A stretch of DNA of 7,882 nucleotides from an uncultured Eubacteriales bacterium. GTDB lineage: Bacteria > Bacillota > Clostridia > Oscillospirales > Oscillospiraceae. The translations under genes were made by a program, and so were the position numbers. The DNA lies in the NCBI GenBank assembly GCA_905210385.1, contig CAJLWS010000062.1:1-7882 (forward strand), written 5' to 3'. The notes below the pieces were generated by a model that saw nothing but the letters and a program-made list of their open reading frames with translations, was not told the origin of the DNA and made no database searches. Of this stretch, positions 7,046 to 7,882 are shown in pieces. How positions within the stretch are numbered: position 1 is the first letter of the stretch; each line of letters opens with the position of its first letter.

Positions 7046-7074
7046 GGCCTTTATTTAGAAGGAGACGAACCCCC

Positions 7075-7882
7075 ATGCCCCTGATCCTCTGTCTGCTCAT
7101 CCTGATTGCGGCGCTGGCCCTGTGCGCCGCCCTGCTCCCCTTGGCCCTGCCCCTGCTCATCCTCATAGGGGTTGTCCAGGTGGTGCTGCTCTACCTTCTC
7201 CTGTGGACCGCCCTGGTCCGCTGCCGGAAGGGCCATCCAGCCTGGGCGGTGCTGGAACGGTTCCGGTATGCCCACCGGGGCCTCCACGACAAGGCCCGGG
7301 GTATCCCGGAGAACTCCCTGGCCGCCTTCCGGGCCGCCGTGTCCCACGGCTACGGCGCGGAGCTGGATGTCCACCTGACCCGTGACGGACGGCTGGCCGT
7401 CATCCACGACGACTCCCTGCTGCGCACCGCCGGGGCGGACGTGAAGGCCTCCCAGCTCACCGCCGACGAGCTGGCCCAATACCGCCTGGAGGGCACGGAG
7501 GAAAGGATTCCCTTCTTAGAGGAAGTCCTCCCCCTGTTCGAGGGCAAGGCCCCCCTCATCGTGGAACTGAAGGTGGAGGGCAACGCCGCTGCCCTGGCCC
7601 GCGCCACCTGCGACATGCTGGACCAGCACCGGGTGGACTACTGTATCGAGTCCTTCCATCCTGCGGCGGTGCGGTGGCTGAAGCAGAATCGGCCTGACGT
7701 GTGCCGGGGTCAGCTCAGCGAGCGGTTCGTCCAGACCCACACGGGGCTCGGCTTCTGGGCGGACTTCGCCATGACCCACCTGCTCACTGGCTTTCTCACC
7801 GTCCCCGACTTCATCGCCTACAACCTCCACCATCGGCGGCGGTGGGCCATCGCCCTGGCCCGGCGGGTATGGGGCGTGCGGG
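7075..7882 (+). CDS. Membrane-anchored glycerophosphodiester phosphodiesterase (partial, 3' end missing)
   Basis: The reading frame stays open to the window end, giving 269 residues. Residues 1-49 are strongly hydrophobic, enough for one long or two short membrane helices, followed by RCRKGH, so the catalytic domain is probably cytoplasmic if there are two helices. From residue 64 the GDPD (UgpQ/GlpQ) TIM-barrel begins: YAHRGLHD (His67, Arg68), PENSLAAF (Glu79), AELDVHLT (Glu96, Asp98), VIHDDSL (His111) and VELKVE (Glu164, Lys166). These are the usual catalytic and metal-binding residues of the family, which cleaves glycerophosphodiesters to glycerol-3-phosphate and an alcohol. Translation should start at ATG 7075, with AAGGAG about 10 bases upstream. 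The gap to the MFS gene is 131 bases, so it may be a separate unit, although I could not find a convincing promoter. The C-terminal part is beyond the window. Substrates might be phospholipid head-group diesters or teichoic acid fragments. Confidence 0.9.
   Translation, partial: MPLILCLLILIAALALCAALLPLALPLLILIGVVQVVLLYLLLWTALVRCRKGHPAWAVLERFRYAHRGLHDKARGIPENSLAAFRAAVSHGYGAELDVHLTRDGRLAVIHDDSLLRTAGADVKASQLTADELAQYRLEGTEERIPFLEEVLPLFEGKAPLIVELKVEGNAAALARATCDMLDQHRVDYCIESFHPAAVRWLKQNRPDVCRGQLSERFVQTHTGLGFWADFAMTHLLTGFLTVPDFIAYNLHHRRRWAIALARRVWGVR

Noticed and set aside
7031..7059. Promoter TTGCGA with TTTAGA 17 bases later before the GDPD gene
   Set aside because: The -10 matches consensus poorly, and transcription would begin after the ribosome binding site.

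Overview
The window looks like chromosome from a GC-rich, low-motility-of-context Firmicute, most likely a gut Clostridia member of the Oscillospiraceae type (Flavonifractor, Lawsonibacter or relatives). The reasons are strong GGAGG ribosome binding sites, consensus sigma-A promoters with 17-base spacers, a manganese riboswitch of the yybP-ykoY class, GC-rich coding sequence with AT-rich intergenic regions, and a short-chain fatty acid transporter. The taxon is an inference; no rRNA or other marker gene is present. I see no phage, insertion sequence, CRISPR array, tRNA or rRNA.

Left part, minus strand (1-2093). A perfect-consensus promoter (2065-2093) drives a long RNA leader. The leader starts with a recognisable yybP-ykoY Mn2+ aptamer (about 1903-2010). 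The 3' strand of the aptamer's P1 helix is also the 5' arm of an intrinsic terminator (1851-1911), the arrangement of a transcriptional ON switch. About 350 non-coding bases follow, holding a second closed RNA domain and another U-tract. Then come an AtoE-family short-chain fatty acid transporter (136-1503) and, 56 bases further on, the first 26 codons of a P-type cation-transporting ATPase that runs off the window. ATPases of this kind are usual yybP-ykoY targets; a fatty acid carrier between switch and pump is not what one expects.

Middle, plus strand (2232-4060). A divergent promoter drives glnS, glutaminyl-tRNA synthetase, as a single-gene unit closed by a strong intrinsic terminator.

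Right part, plus strand (4142-7882). A new promoter drives an unusual chimeric gene (4211-5584). It carries the N-terminal 97 or so residues of a WecG/TagA/CpsF glycosyltransferase, then a complete HAD-IIA (NagD-like) phosphatase, two C-terminal membrane helices and a DDT-repeat tail. A 12-helix MFS transporter (5609-6943) follows 24 bases later and probably shares the transcript. After a 131-base gap with hairpins and phased TTGCGA repeats comes the start of a membrane-anchored glycerophosphodiester phosphodiesterase (7075 to the window end).

The two most interesting points are the Mn2+ riboswitch-fatty acid transporter-cation ATPase arrangement with its complex leader, and the truncated-glycosyltransferase/phosphatase fusion. 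The fusion junction falls where both parent families could have encoded nearly the same residues, so it may be a recent deletion, a real fusion protein or an assembly chimera.
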